A stretch of DNA of 64,000 nucleotides from Sinimarinibacterium sp. NLF-5-8 (GCF_010092425.1 NZ_CP048030.1:3111501-3175500), one strand, 5' to 3'. Shown: positions 26,738 through 35,557, counted from the stretch's first letter. Numbers and translations: made by a program. Notes: generated by a model from the letters alone, not told the origin.

Positions 26738-27226
26738 CTACGGCATGCCCTTGGTGAACAGAAAATGATCGGCTGCCAGCGGCGCGTGGCAGCTGAAGCA
26801 GGCCTTGGCTTTTTCCGGGGTATCGATGACTTGCTGTGCAGGGTCGCCGCCTTTGAATGCGGCAAAGCCCCAGCCGCCGGTGTCTGCGTAGCGTGTGGCG
26901 TCATAGCGCATGACGGCAACGACCTTGCGCGTGGTTTGTGAGGCGCTGTGGTTCCCGTCCACTTCATAGTTGAAGCGATCGACGACAAAGGTTGCGCCGG
27001 TGGCGTACTGCCCGGTTTTCAAGCCTTCCACGGCCAATGGATCGGCATACACATGCTGCATGCCAACGCTGCCCTCGGGGTTGTGGCCGGTCTGGTTGAG
27101 TGTGGAATGGTGGTGCTGCCAGCTGCGATAGCCGTCAGGAAAAGCAATCGCACCACTGTCGGCCGCAATTGCGGTGCCGCACAGTGCGGCGCTGAGCGCC
27201 GCTGAGATGATGAGTGGATGTTGCAT
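26738..27226 (-). CDS. Cytochrome P460-family haem protein
   Basis: A 162-residue exported protein with a signal peptide to about residue 22 and the haem-binding motif CFSCH at 143-147 near the C-terminus, as in cytochrome P460. P460 proteins oxidise hydroxylamine or bind NO in ammonia oxidisers, but many homologues in heterotrophs have no known substrate. The cross-linking Lys of true P460 cannot be assigned with confidence. ATG at 27226 follows GAGGAG. It is inside the PQQ island, so it could be an auxiliary periplasmic redox protein. Confidence 0.82.
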   Translation of the reverse strand: MQHPLIISAALSAALCGTAIAADSGAIAFPDGYRSWQHHHSTLNQTGHNPEGSVGMQHVYADPLAVEGLKTGQYATGATFVVDRFNYEVDGNHSASQTTRKVVAVMRYDATRYADTGGWGFAAFKGGDPAQQVIDTPEKAKACFSCHAPLAADHFLFTKGMP

Positions 27227-27297
27227 GGGGTTCTCCTCGAAAAAAGTCAGGGGTGCTGTAGCGCTGTCGAGCATAGCCATGCGCGCGCGCAAAAGCG

Positions 27298-28503
27298 CTA
27301 CGGAAAATCCTGATTTACCCGCGCGCGCAGCAACGTGTGTCGTTGCAGGGACAGTGCCACGACCAAAAACGCAACACTGGTCGCCGCCCACGCCGACAGC
27401 CAGCCGATCTGGATCAAGCCTCCGGCGATCAGCGGACTCATCAGCATGGCCAGCGATTGCAGCGACTGGCTGATGCCAAAGGTGATGCCCTGGCGCTGTG
27501 GCGGCACGCTGCGTGACAGCAGGCTGAGCAGGCAAGGGCGCAGCAGACTGTTGCCCAGTGCGATCAAGGTCAGGCTGAGCGCCAGCATCGGCAGGGTGAA
27601 GGTTGCGCCGAGCAGGGCGTAACCCAGCAATGTCATCGGCAACGCCCATGCGGTCAGGCGTACCTCGCCAAAGCGGTGCACCAGGCGGCCAATGATCAGC
27701 AGCTGCGTGAGCAGACCCAGGGCGCCGACATAAGCCAGTGCCGCACCCACCTCAAATGCCCCAAAACCGTGTCCGTTCCAGAGCAGGCGGCGTTCGGCAA
27801 ACATGGCAAAACCTGAAGTGAACAGGCTGAACGAGGCCAAAAATGCAAACAGCCGCCACAACTGCGCGCGCACCGGGACATCCTGCGGTGCAGCAATGGC
27901 CGATCGCGCCGGGAGATCGGCTGGCGCGCGTGCGTTGCCAACCTTGCCGCGCGGCAACAGCAGCAGGGTGCACAGCAGGCTGGTCAGGGATAACCCGGCG
28001 GCAATCCACAGTGGCAGCCGCAGGCTGATCGGTGCCAGCGTCGCGGCGCCCGCAGGGCCGACGATCATGCCAAAGCCAAAGGCGGCGCTGATCAGGCCAA
28101 ACGCAGCGGCGCGCTGCGGCGCAGGGGTGATATCGGACAGATACGCGCGCGCGGTGGCCATGTTGCCGGCCGTGATGCCATCGACCATGCGCGCAACAAA
28201 CAGCCACGCCAGATTCGGCGCCAGCGCCATCAGGACAAAGCCCAGCGTGGAGCCTATCTGTGCAATCACCAAAACCGGCTTGCGTCCAAAGCGGTCGGAC
28301 GCGCGCCCCAGCAGCGGCCCGGCGACCAGGGCAAACAGGCCGTAGCTGCCAATCACCATGCCCACAGTGGCCGGGGTGGCACCCAGATGCTGGGCGTAAA
28401 ACGGCAACAGCGGAATCACCACGGCAAAGCCGAGCACGTCGATGAATACGATCAGCAGAATCGGCCACAGCAGCGCGCGCGGCACTTGCAGGCGCGCGCT
28501 CAT
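27298..28503 (-). CDS. MFS transporter of the TetA/multidrug-efflux type
   Basis: A 401-residue 12-helix major facilitator. The loop 2-3 motif is GRASDRFGRKPVL and the conserved helix-5 motif of drug/H+ antiporters appears as GFGMIVGPA. Its ATG overlaps the stop codon of the response regulator (ATGA), making it the last gene of a four-gene coupled operon with the iminopeptidase and two-component system. Export of the alcohol, its aldehyde or acid, or of PQQ itself, would fit this context; that is inference. No close match to a named transporter is claimed. Confidence 0.88.
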   Translation of the reverse strand: MSARLQVPRALLWPILLIVFIDVLGFAVVIPLLPFYAQHLGATPATVGMVIGSYGLFALVAGPLLGRASDRFGRKPVLVIAQIGSTLGFVLMALAPNLAWLFVARMVDGITAGNMATARAYLSDITPAPQRAAAFGLISAAFGFGMIVGPAGAATLAPISLRLPLWIAAGLSLTSLLCTLLLLPRGKVGNARAPADLPARSAIAAPQDVPVRAQLWRLFAFLASFSLFTSGFAMFAERRLLWNGHGFGAFEVGAALAYVGALGLLTQLLIIGRLVHRFGEVRLTAWALPMTLLGYALLGATFTLPMLALSLTLIALGNSLLRPCLLSLLSRSVPPQRQGITFGISQSLQSLAMLMSPLIAGGLIQIGWLSAWAATSVAFLVVALSLQRHTLLRARVNQDFP

Positions 28504-29144
28504 GGATCAATCAGCCCCGCGCGCAGCGCCATGATGGTCAGATCGGCCTGATTGGAGGCCTTGAGTTTTTGCTTGATGTTGTACAGATGCGTGCCAACCG
28601 TGCGCGGCGACAGGTGCAGGGTTTCGGCAATACCGTTGACACTGCCGCCCTTGGCCAGCGCCACAAACACTTCAAACTCGCGCGCCGACAGGATGTCCAC
28701 CGGATGTTGTTCGGGCGCAAGCTGCTGCACCATCATCCGCTGCGCCAGCGTTGCCTGCACATACATCTGACCTGCTGCAATGTGGGTGATGGCCTGGATC
28801 AATTCTTCGGCGGCGCTGCGTTTGGTCAGATACCCGAACGCGCCGGCCTTGAGCGCGCGCCGGGGATGGATGGTGTCTTCATGGGCAGACAGCACGAGGA
28901 TGCGCAGCTCAGGATATTTGCTGTGCAGGCGGCTGATCGCCTCCAGTCCGCCGATGCCGGGCATGGTCAGGTCGATCACCAGCACATCGGGCAGCCCCTG
29001 GGCGCACAGGCGCAGCGCCGATTCGCCGTCTTCGGCTTCGGCACAGATGCGGATGTTGGGCGTGCCCTGCAACAACATGCGAAAGCCCATACGCACCACG
29101 GCGTGGTCGTCCACCAGCATCACATTGATCGGGTTTGGCGTCAT
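28500..29144 (-). CDS. LuxR/NarL-family response regulator (ExaE/AgmR-like)
   Basis: A 214-residue response regulator. The receiver domain has the acidic pair VDDH, phospho-acceptor Asp 58 in VIDLTMPG and the conserved Lys in LTKR; the C-terminal LuxR-type helix-turn-helix reads NGIAETLHLSPRTVGTHLYNI. In Pseudomonas the comparable regulators (ExaE/ErbR, PedR1/AgmR) control quinoprotein ethanol oxidation and pqq genes. The ATG overlaps the sensor kinase stop by four bases, and its own stop overlaps the MFS start, so the three genes are translated together. Confidence 0.9.
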   Translation of the reverse strand: MTPNPINVMLVDDHAVVRMGFRMLLQGTPNIRICAEAEDGESALRLCAQGLPDVLVIDLTMPGIGGLEAISRLHSKYPELRILVLSAHEDTIHPRRALKAGAFGYLTKRSAAEELIQAITHIAAGQMYVQATLAQRMMVQQLAPEQHPVDILSAREFEVFVALAKGGSVNGIAETLHLSPRTVGTHLYNIKQKLKASNQADLTIMALRAGLIDP

Positions 29145-30493
29145 CCCTGTGGCTCCTGACGATACGGCAGCGTGGCATGGATACGGGTGCCACCGCCTGC
29201 GGGGGTTTCAAACTGCAAGTGTCCGCCCAGCCCCTGCGCGCGCTCACGCATGCTGCGCAGGCCGGTCTGGCCGCCGTGGTTGCGGCTGGCATGCAGGCCG
29301 ATGCCATCGTCTTCGATGCACAGTTCAAGCCGGGCGCTGTCGTGGCGCAGGGTAATCTGCAGATGCTGCGCGCGGGCGTGACGGGCGGCGTTGGTGACCG
29401 CTTCCTGGGTGATGCGATACAGCGCGATTTCGGCGTCATCGCCGAGGCGCGGCAGGGTTTGATCCATCGCCAGTTCGATCTGTAGCTGCGGATACAGGGT
29501 GCGCCATTCTTCAACCGCTTCGGCCAGCGTGTCGGCCAGACCCATGCGTTCCAGCGCCATCGGGCGCAGGCGGCGAATGATGCGGTGCATGGCGTCATAA
29601 ATATGGCCTGCGGCGCTGACGATGGTGGCATGGGCGGCGCGCGCGGTGTCATCGGCCTGTTGCTGTGCGCGGTTGGCCTGTGCCTGGGCGAGAGTCTGGA
29701 TTGCGGTCAGGTATTGGCCGATTTCATCGTGCAACTCGCGCGCCAGCAGTTGCCGCTCCTGTTCCAGGTGGCGCTGGATCACCTGGGTCAGTGCACGGTT
29801 TTCGGCCAGCTCGCGCTCGGCGCCGACCGTGCGTTCCAGCACCGCATTCATGTGATTGAAACTCTGGCCGATGGCATGGAATTCCGGCCATGCGAAGGCC
29901 GGCAGGCGCACCGAAAAGTCTCCGGCGCTGCTGCGTGCAAAGCCGCGCACCAGTGCCTTGACCGGTCTGACGCCACGGCTGACCATCGCATACAGCAGGC
30001 CATTGACCAGTGCGAAAAAGCCCAGCGACAACCACCCCAGATGGAGCATGTCCTCCCAGGCATCGAGCACGCTGCGCGAAGCATCCGGGGTAATCAGCAC
30101 AGCAAACTGGCCGGCTTCCAGTCGCACCGGCGGCAGGCGCGGCTCGACCAGTTGCGCAAACCACCGGGGTGCGTGCTGCCCGGCCTTGTACGCCGACGGC
30201 GGTGAGCTGTAGCGCGCGTGTCCTTCCGCGTCGAGCAGGGTGATGGCATTGGCGCGCACCCGCCCCAGCCGCTGCAAAAAATCGTGCACGGTGTGGAGGC
30301 GCTGGCTGCCGCTGCTGATCTGGCCGCTGCTGAACAGTACGGCGGTCATCAATTGCGCGGTGACGCGGTTGGAGGCGTCGATTTCTTCACGGATTTGCTC
30401 GCGGATTTCGGCCACCATCAATCCTGCGCCGATGGTGATAAACAGCAGACTCAGCAGCGTCACCAGCAGGTTGATGCGAAAACGCAGACTCAT
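29141..30493 (-). CDS. Sensor histidine kinase (HisKA_3 / ExaD-like)
   Basis: A 450-residue membrane sensor kinase. Transmembrane helices at about residues 8-28 and 152-170 frame a periplasmic domain of about 125 residues; then come a HAMP linker, the dimerisation/phosphoacceptor box ARELHDEIGQYL with His 255, and an HATPase domain with an N-box EAVTNAARHA and G-box DDGIGL. This is the NarX/UhpB-type kinase class that pairs with LuxR-type regulators. It is coupled by 4-base overlaps to the iminopeptidase upstream and the regulator downstream. The signal is unknown; a periplasmic alcohol or aldehyde would fit the locus. Confidence 0.9.
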   Translation of the reverse strand: MSLRFRINLLVTLLSLLFITIGAGLMVAEIREQIREEIDASNRVTAQLMTAVLFSSGQISSGSQRLHTVHDFLQRLGRVRANAITLLDAEGHARYSSPPSAYKAGQHAPRWFAQLVEPRLPPVRLEAGQFAVLITPDASRSVLDAWEDMLHLGWLSLGFFALVNGLLYAMVSRGVRPVKALVRGFARSSAGDFSVRLPAFAWPEFHAIGQSFNHMNAVLERTVGAERELAENRALTQVIQRHLEQERQLLARELHDEIGQYLTAIQTLAQAQANRAQQQADDTARAAHATIVSAAGHIYDAMHRIIRRLRPMALERMGLADTLAEAVEEWRTLYPQLQIELAMDQTLPRLGDDAEIALYRITQEAVTNAARHARAQHLQITLRHDSARLELCIEDDGIGLHASRNHGGQTGLRSMRERAQGLGGHLQFETPAGGGTRIHATLPYRQEPQG

Positions 30494-31458
30494 GGCTGTG
30501 CCTGCAAGTGTGCAAGCGAGGCAACAATGGCGCGGCTGATCGCCGGTTCAAACCCGCCGTGTCCGGCCTGGGCGACCAGATGCAGGCGTGCCTGCGGCAG
30601 CCGCTGTGCCAGTGCCCACGCGCCGCTGGGCGGGCAGACCGGGTCGAGCGCGCCCTGGATGATGTCGGTGGCAATGGTGTGCAGGGCTTGCAGGTCTTGC
30701 AGCAGTTCGCCGTCACGCAGAAAAAACTGCGCGCGCAGATAGTGCATATAAATCCAGGTGCGCGCGGCCAGCGGCGCCCCCAGAAGCGGTTCGGCGGCGT
30801 TGGCAACGGTCAACTGCATCGCCTGCGCTTCGAGTTGCAGCCAGGCTTGCGCCACGGCGCTGGCCTGCGCGCGCGCGCCGTTGAAAATCACATCGGCACA
30901 GTGCGCGCCGATGTTCGGGATCAGATCCTCGTCATCGGCGGACTTGTTCAGCGCGGTGCACAGCGCCGCCCAGTGCTGCGGCAAGAATTGGCGCAGGTTG
31001 CGGGTGAACAGCGCCACATCCTCGGCGCGCGCCAAAAACGCGCCGCGCAGCAGCAGCGCGCGTACCCGCTGCGGATGGCGCTTGGCATAGGCCAGCGCCA
31101 GCGCCGCGCCCCAGGAGCCGCCGAGCAGGGTCCAGCGCTCGATATTGAGATGCACGCGCAGGCGTTCGATATCGGCGAGCAGGTGTGCGCTGGTGTTGGC
31201 ATGGAGCAGGTCGGCGGCCATGCTGCGGCCGCAGCCCCGCTGGTCGAACAAAATTGCCCGGTCGCGCGCCGGATCAAACAGGCGTCGCTGTTGCGCGGTG
31301 CAGCCGCTGCCGGGGCCGCCATGGATAAACAGCACCGGAATGCCTGCGGGATTGCCGCATTGCTCAAAGTAAATGCGGTGACCATCGCCGCCATCGAGCC
31401 AGTCGTGGTGATACGGCTCAAGCGGGGGATAAAGGCCGTCGGCAGTGGGTGTGTTCAC
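30490..31458 (-). CDS. pip: Proline iminopeptidase-like alpha/beta hydrolase
   Basis: A 322-residue S33-family peptidase that in relatives removes N-terminal proline from peptides. Motifs: IHGGPGSG oxyanion region, DQRGCGRS, nucleophile elbow GGSWGA, and the late Asp and His (DPVCPP; AGHGGFEP). GTG at 31458 is chosen because GGAG lies eight bases upstream and Pip homologues begin near here; the longer frame would start with TTG. Its stop overlaps the kinase start. Divergent from pqqA, it may trim the PQQ precursor peptide, but ordinary peptide turnover is equally possible. Confidence 0.83.
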   Translation of the reverse strand: MNTPTADGLYPPLEPYHHDWLDGGDGHRIYFEQCGNPAGIPVLFIHGGPGSGCTAQQRRLFDPARDRAILFDQRGCGRSMAADLLHANTSAHLLADIERLRVHLNIERWTLLGGSWGAALALAYAKRHPQRVRALLLRGAFLARAEDVALFTRNLRQFLPQHWAALCTALNKSADDEDLIPNIGAHCADVIFNGARAQASAVAQAWLQLEAQAMQLTVANAAEPLLGAPLAARTWIYMHYLRAQFFLRDGELLQDLQALHTIATDIIQGALDPVCPPSGAWALAQRLPQARLHLVAQAGHGGFEPAISRAIVASLAHLQAQP

Positions 31459-31536
31459 AGAAAATGACTCCAAAGGGCGCGCGCAAACATAGCAGTCCTG
31501 CTGTCCGGCGCGCGCGCATCCGCTGATGGCGCCCAA

Positions 31537-31549
31537 GTGACAGTGTCAC
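31537..31549. promoter_or_regulatory. Palindrome GTGACAGTGTCAC between pip and pqqA
   Basis: A perfect 13-base palindrome built from the same GTGACA/TGTCAC halves as the other sites, but with a one-base centre. It lies midway between the two divergent operons and could be an operator for either. Confidence 0.5.
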
Positions 31550-31571
31550 CCGCCAATCATGGTTTTCATTA

Positions 31572-31587
31572 AGGCCGATTGCGTGCT
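31572..31587 (+). promoter_or_regulatory. Possible sigma-54 promoter of pqqA
   Basis: AGGCCGATTGCGTGCT keeps GG-N10-GC and TGC at -12 but is weak elsewhere. It would give a leader of about 100 bases. Confidence 0.35.
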
Positions 31588-31698
31588 TGCGCGCTGTTGT
31601 CCGGCGCGGCGCATCCCAACAATAAGCCTCAGGTCATGCCGATGGGGCGTGACCCGATTGCTCACGCAGTCTTTCATTTTGTTTTGAGGAGAATTGAG

Positions 31699-31773
31699 AT
31701 GGCCTGGACCAAACCTGCTGCGGTTGATCTGCGTTACGGCTTTGAAATCAATCTGTACGTGTCCGCACGCTAA
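31699..31773 (+). CDS. pqqA: PQQ precursor peptide PqqA
   Basis: A 24-residue peptide, [20 protein letters not shown] plus VSAR. Glu 16 and Tyr 20, spaced E-x-x-x-Y, are the residues joined and converted into pyrroloquinoline quinone. GAGGAG lies eight bases upstream of the ATG. It is the first gene of the pqq operon; a pair of hairpins separates it from pqqC, as expected where much more PqqA than enzyme is needed. Confidence 0.97.
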   Translation: MAWTKPAAVDLRYGFEINLYVSAR

Positions 31774-31815
31774 ACCCTTCAAAGGGTCAGACCCGATCCG
31801 GGCGCGCGCGCCCGG
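31774..31815 (+). promoter_or_regulatory. Hairpins between pqqA and pqqC (attenuator-like)
   Basis: ACCCTTCAAAGGGT starts directly after the pqqA stop, followed by the 18-base palindrome CCGGGCGCGCGCGCCCGG at 31798-31815. No U run follows, so partial read-through or mRNA protection is more likely than full termination. Confidence 0.6.
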
Positions 31816-31870
31816 TGACGGGTTCAAAAACAAAAAATGCGCGCAATCGCGCGCGCTGGAGCGAGAGCCG

Positions 31871-32599
31871 ATGGATACCCGCACCTTGCCGCCGTGGTCG
31901 GCAGCGGAATTTGAACAGCAGCTGCGCAGCAAGGGGCAGGGCTATCACATCCACCATCCGATCCACCTGATGATGGCCGAAGGCAAGCTCAGCCGCCGCC
32001 AGTTGCAGGGTTGGGTGGCCAATCGTTTTTATTACCAGATCAGCATTCCGCGCAAGGATGCCGCGATCATGGCCAACTGTCCGGATCGCGCGGTACGCCG
32101 CGAGTGGGTGCTGCGGATTCTCGATCACGACGGACACGATCAGGACGCGGGCGGAATCGAAGCCTGGATCGGTCTGGGGCAGGCCGTGGGGCTGAGCCGT
32201 GAAGACATCACTTCGCTGCGGTGGGTGTCACCGGCGGCACGCTTTGCCGTGGATGCCTATGTCAATTTTGCGCGCCAGGCCAGTTGGCACGAGGCGGTGG
32301 CATCGAGCCTGACCGAACTGTTTGCACCGCACATCCACCAGCAACGGCTGGACACCTGGCCGATCCACTATCCGTGGGTGGATGCAGCGGGGTTGCGCTA
32401 CTTTAAAAAACGCCTGAGCGAAGCGCGTCGCGATGTGCAGCATGGGCTGCGCCTGACCCTGGAATACTTCAGCCAGAGCCGCGCGCTGCAACTGCGCGCG
32501 CTGGAAATCGTGCAATTCAAACTCGATGTGCTATGGGCGCTGGCCGATGCGATTTTGCTGCAAACCTGCGAAATCGCGGTGATCGGAGAAAAACCATGA
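31871..32599 (+). CDS. pqqC: Pyrroloquinoline-quinone synthase PqqC
   Basis: A 242-residue cofactorless oxidase that carries out the last step, ring closure and eight-electron oxidation of AHQQ to PQQ. It shows the haem-oxygenase-like helical fold with family segments [30 protein letters not shown] and RILDHDGHD. The ATG at 31871 has GGAG upstream; 5' codons in the same frame overlap pqqA and are not coding. Its stop codon overlaps the pqqD start by four bases. Confidence 0.96.
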   Translation: MDTRTLPPWSAAEFEQQLRSKGQGYHIHHPIHLMMAEGKLSRRQLQGWVANRFYYQISIPRKDAAIMANCPDRAVRREWVLRILDHDGHDQDAGGIEAWIGLGQAVGLSREDITSLRWVSPAARFAVDAYVNFARQASWHEAVASSLTELFAPHIHQQRLDTWPIHYPWVDAAGLRYFKKRLSEARRDVQHGLRLTLEYFSQSRALQLRALEIVQFKLDVLWALADAILLQTCEIAVIGEKP

Positions 32600-32871
32600 A
32601 CCCGCTGACCGCAGAGGATGTGCTCAAGATCGCGCGGCTGTTTCGCCTGCAATGGGAGCCGGCACAAAACGCCCATGTGCTGCTCTATCCCGAGGGCATG
32701 GTCAAACTCAATGGCAGCGCCGGTGAAATCCTCAAGCGCCTCGATGGTCAGCGCAATGTTGAACAGGTGGCACAAGACTGCGAAGCCGCGTTTGGCGTCC
32801 ACGGCTTGCTGGCCGACGTACTGGAGTTTTTACACGGCGCGCGTGCGCAAGGCTGGGTCTGTCATGTCTGA
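32596..32871 (+). CDS. pqqD: PqqA-binding chaperone PqqD
   Basis: A 91-residue RRE-fold protein that binds PqqA and delivers it to PqqE. Conserved segments: [34 protein letters not shown], and the C-terminal ARAQGWV. ATG at 32596 overlaps the pqqC stop (ATGA), and its own end overlaps pqqE by eight bases, so the three are translated as a unit. Confidence 0.96.
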   Translation: MNPLTAEDVLKIARLFRLQWEPAQNAHVLLYPEGMVKLNGSAGEILKRLDGQRNVEQVAQDCEAAFGVHGLLADVLEFLHGARAQGWVCHV

Positions 32872-34150
32872 ACACGCAAGTCCTGCGCCCACGCCCACCG
32901 CTGCCGCCGCTGCCGCCGCTGCGCCCGCGCGCGCAGGCATCAACCCACCGTTGTGGCTGCTGGCGGAGTTGACCTATCGCTGTCCGCTGCATTGCGTGTT
33001 TTGTTACAACCCGATTGATTACGCCAAGCAGCACCAGGAACTTTCCACCGATGAATGGCTGCGGGTGCTGGAGCAGGCGCGCGCGCTGGGTGCCGCACAG
33101 CTGGGGTTGTCCGGCGGGGAGCCGCTGCTGCGCGATGATCTGGAAATCATCGTCCGGCGCGCGCGCGAGCTGGGCTATTACACCAATTTGCTGACCTCCG
33201 GGGTCGGCTTGACCGAGGCGCGCATTGCCGCACTCAAGGACGCCGGGCTGGATCATATTCAGCTGTCGTTTCAGGACTCGACGCGGGAAATGAACGATTT
33301 TTTGTCCAGCACCAAAACCTTCGATCTGAAAAACCGGGTGGCGGCACTGATCAAGCAATACGACTACCCGATGGTGCTCAACTGCGTGCTGCACCGTTAC
33401 AACATTGACCATGTGCAGCAGATTCTGGAAATGGCCGAGCGCATGGGCGCGGAGTATGTGGAGCTGGCCAACACCCAGTTTTATTCCTGGGCCTACCTCA
33501 ACCGTCGGCAGCTGCTGCCCACGTTGGAGCAAATCCAGCACGCCGAAGCGGTCACCGACGCTTTTCGCGCGCGCGTCAAAGACAAAATGCGGCTGCTGTT
33601 TGTGATGCCGGACTACCACAGCAATCGCCCCAAAAAATGCACCAATGGCTGGGGCAATCTGTTCATCACCGTGCAGGCCGACGGCACCCTGCTGCCGTGC
33701 CATGTGGCGGGGATGCTGCCGGGTATCCGTTTTCCCAACGTGCGCGAAGATGCGCTGGAATGGGCGTGGTACGACTCCCCCGGGTTCAACCGTTTTCGGG
33801 GTGATGGCTGGATGAAACAGCCCTGCCGCAGCTGTCCTGAAAAGCACATTGATCTGGGCGGCTGTCGCTGTCAGGCCTACATGCTCACCGGCGATGCCGC
33901 CAACGCCGATCCGGTATGCGACAAATCGGAATATCACCACCTGATTGCCGATGAGGTCGCGCAGGCGCGCGCGCTGGCAATGCAAGGCAAACCCTTGATT
34001 TATCGCACCGATGCGCAATCGCGCGCGCTGATGCAGGCGCCGCTGCGCGCCGAGATGACGCTGGCCGAGCTGCGCTTGCTCGAAGCCGGCGCCAAGCCCA
34101 CGCCCGAAGATCAGCGCGTCGGCCAATGCGCGGCAAAGGCGCCGCACTGA
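32864..34150 (+). CDS. pqqE: PqqA peptide cyclase PqqE (radical SAM)
   Basis: A 428-residue radical SAM/SPASM enzyme that forms the C-C bond between Glu and Tyr of PqqA. The radical SAM cluster is C40-x3-C44-x2-C47 (CPLHCVFC), followed by the GGEPLLR motif; the C-terminal SPASM domain has Cys in KKCTNGWG, LLPCHVAG, PCRSCPEKH and GGCRCQAY. An Ala/Pro-rich stretch at residues 8-24 precedes the conserved part and is unusual in composition. The stop overlaps pqqB by one base. Confidence 0.96.
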   Translation: MSEHASPAPTPTAAAAAAAAPARAGINPPLWLLAELTYRCPLHCVFCYNPIDYAKQHQELSTDEWLRVLEQARALGAAQLGLSGGEPLLRDDLEIIVRRARELGYYTNLLTSGVGLTEARIAALKDAGLDHIQLSFQDSTREMNDFLSSTKTFDLKNRVAALIKQYDYPMVLNCVLHRYNIDHVQQILEMAERMGAEYVELANTQFYSWAYLNRRQLLPTLEQIQHAEAVTDAFRARVKDKMRLLFVMPDYHSNRPKKCTNGWGNLFITVQADGTLLPCHVAGMLPGIRFPNVREDALEWAWYDSPGFNRFRGDGWMKQPCRSCPEKHIDLGGCRCQAYMLTGDAANADPVCDKSEYHHLIADEVAQARALAMQGKPLIYRTDAQSRALMQAPLRAEMTLAELRLLEAGAKPTPEDQRVGQCAAKAPH

Positions 34151-35064
34151 TGCGCGCGGTGGTGCTGGGCGCGGCCGCCGGTGGCGGTTTTCCGCAGTGG
34201 AATTCGCATGCGCCGGGCTGCGTGCGCGCGCGGCGTGGCGATCCGCAAGCCCTGGCGCGCACGCAGGCATCGGTCGCAGTCAGCGCCGACGGCGTGCACT
34301 GGTTTTTACTCAATGCCTCGCCTGATCTGCGCCAGCAAATTCAAGACAACGCCATCCTGCATCCCCGCCACGGCCTGCGCAGCACGCCAATCGCCGGGGT
34401 GGTGTTGAACGGCGGCGATGTGGATGCCATTGCCGGCTTGCTCAATCTGCGTGAGCGGCAGCCATTGTCTGTTTTTGCCAGCGCCCAGGTGCATCAGGTG
34501 CTGGACGACAATCCGATTTTTGAGGTGCTGGCGCGCGATGTGGTGGCGCGGGTGACGGTTGAACTGGATGTGCCGATGGCGTTGCCGCTGCCGGAAGGTG
34601 GCCCCAGTGGCCTGCTGCTGACGCTGTTTGCCGTGCCCGGCAAAGTGCCGTTGTATCTGGAAGGCGAGGCGGTGCCGGGCATCGTCACCGATGGACGCAC
34701 CGTTGGCATGCACCTGCGGCATGCCGATCAGGATCTGTTTTTTATTCCCGGCTGTGCGGCCATGACGCCTGCGCTGGCCGCGCGCCTGCAAGGCGCCGAT
34801 ACCGTGTTGTTTGACGGCACCTTGTTTACCGACGACGAAATGATCCGCGCCGGGCTGGGCGTCAAAACCGGCCTGCGCATGGGACATATGAGCGTCTCCG
34901 GCGCGCACGGCACGCTGGCCGCCTTTGCACCGCTGAATGTGCGGCGCAAGGTGTTTGTTCACATCAACAACTCCAATCCGATGCTGCTGGCCGAAAGCGC
35001 AGAGCGCGCGCAGGTTGAGGCCGCAGGCTGGATCGTTGCGCACGACGGACTGGCGCTGCTGTGA
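34150..35064 (+). CDS. pqqB: PQQ biosynthesis protein PqqB (MBL-fold)
   Basis: A 304-residue metallo-beta-lactamase-fold enzyme, an iron-dependent hydroxylase acting on the Glu-Tyr intermediate. Conserved features are LGAAAGGGFPQWN at the N-terminus, LLNASPDLRQQI, VVLNGGDVDAIAGLL and MGHMSVSG. ATG at 34150 overlaps the pqqE stop (TGATG). It is placed last in the operon (A-C-D-E-B) instead of between A and C as in the classical order. No pqqF/pqqG protease gene is in the window. Confidence 0.95.
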   Translation: MRAVVLGAAAGGGFPQWNSHAPGCVRARRGDPQALARTQASVAVSADGVHWFLLNASPDLRQQIQDNAILHPRHGLRSTPIAGVVLNGGDVDAIAGLLNLRERQPLSVFASAQVHQVLDDNPIFEVLARDVVARVTVELDVPMALPLPEGGPSGLLLTLFAVPGKVPLYLEGEAVPGIVTDGRTVGMHLRHADQDLFFIPGCAAMTPALAARLQGADTVLFDGTLFTDDEMIRAGLGVKTGLRMGHMSVSGAHGTLAAFAPLNVRRKVFVHINNSNPMLLAESAERAQVEAAGWIVAHDGLALL

Positions 35065-35114
35065 ACGGGCATGAGGCTTGCTTGGGCTTGACTCCAAACC
35101 TGCAAGAGCCGGCG

Positions 35115-35537
35115 ATGCGATCCGTGACTTACGCTGTTGTTGTGATGCTGGGATGCAGCGCCTGGACGCGGGTGCCGGCGCATGAACCGGGCAGCGAGCC
35201 GGAGCGCGCGCTGACCCGGTGCCGCGCACAGACACAGGCCGAGGCCAGACTGTCGTGCTATGACGCCATCCCGTTGGCCAGTTCTGCGGCGCAGCGTTGG
35301 CAAGGCCGCAATAACACCGACACGTTTGCATTTGTTGCAACCGCCAACGCCACCCTGGTGATGACCCATGACGATGCGATTTTTGTCGCCGCGCTCAAGG
35401 ACGCCGACGGCAAATTGCTGGAAAACCTGCACCTGGCCGGCCCCGGCAGCCTCAAGGTGCCGCTGCGCGCGGCCGGGGAATATCAAATGTCACTGTCAGC
35501 CACCGGACGCTGGACGGCGCAATTGATCGAACCCTGA
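35115..35537 (+). CDS. Small exported protein of unknown function after pqqB
   Basis: A 140-residue protein with a signal-like N-terminus (MRSVTYAVVVMLGCSAWTRV) and a segment LTRCRAQTQAEARLSCYD, a Cys-x11-Cys pattern shared with many small secreted proteobacterial proteins. The remainder is beta-strand-rich, with alternating hydrophobic residues. I do not recognise a family. A GTG at 35061 overlapping the pqqB stop is an alternative start that would add 18 residues before the signal. Its place directly after pqqB suggests co-expression with PQQ synthesis, perhaps as a periplasmic accessory. Confidence 0.7.
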   Translation: MRSVTYAVVVMLGCSAWTRVPAHEPGSEPERALTRCRAQTQAEARLSCYDAIPLASSAAQRWQGRNNTDTFAFVATANATLVMTHDDAIFVAALKDADGKLLENLHLAGPGSLKVPLRAAGEYQMSLSATGRWTAQLIEP

Positions 35538-35557
35538 ATGACAGGGTGTTGCCTGCC

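Noticed and set aside
27298-28503. Tetracycline resistance gene
   Set aside because: Only generic MFS motifs of the drug:H+ antiporter group are visible, and the gene is translationally coupled to the alcohol-sensing regulator.
32732-34270. Minus-strand ORF of 512 codons opposite pqqE
   Set aside because: Antisense of a textbook radical SAM gene; no support for expression.
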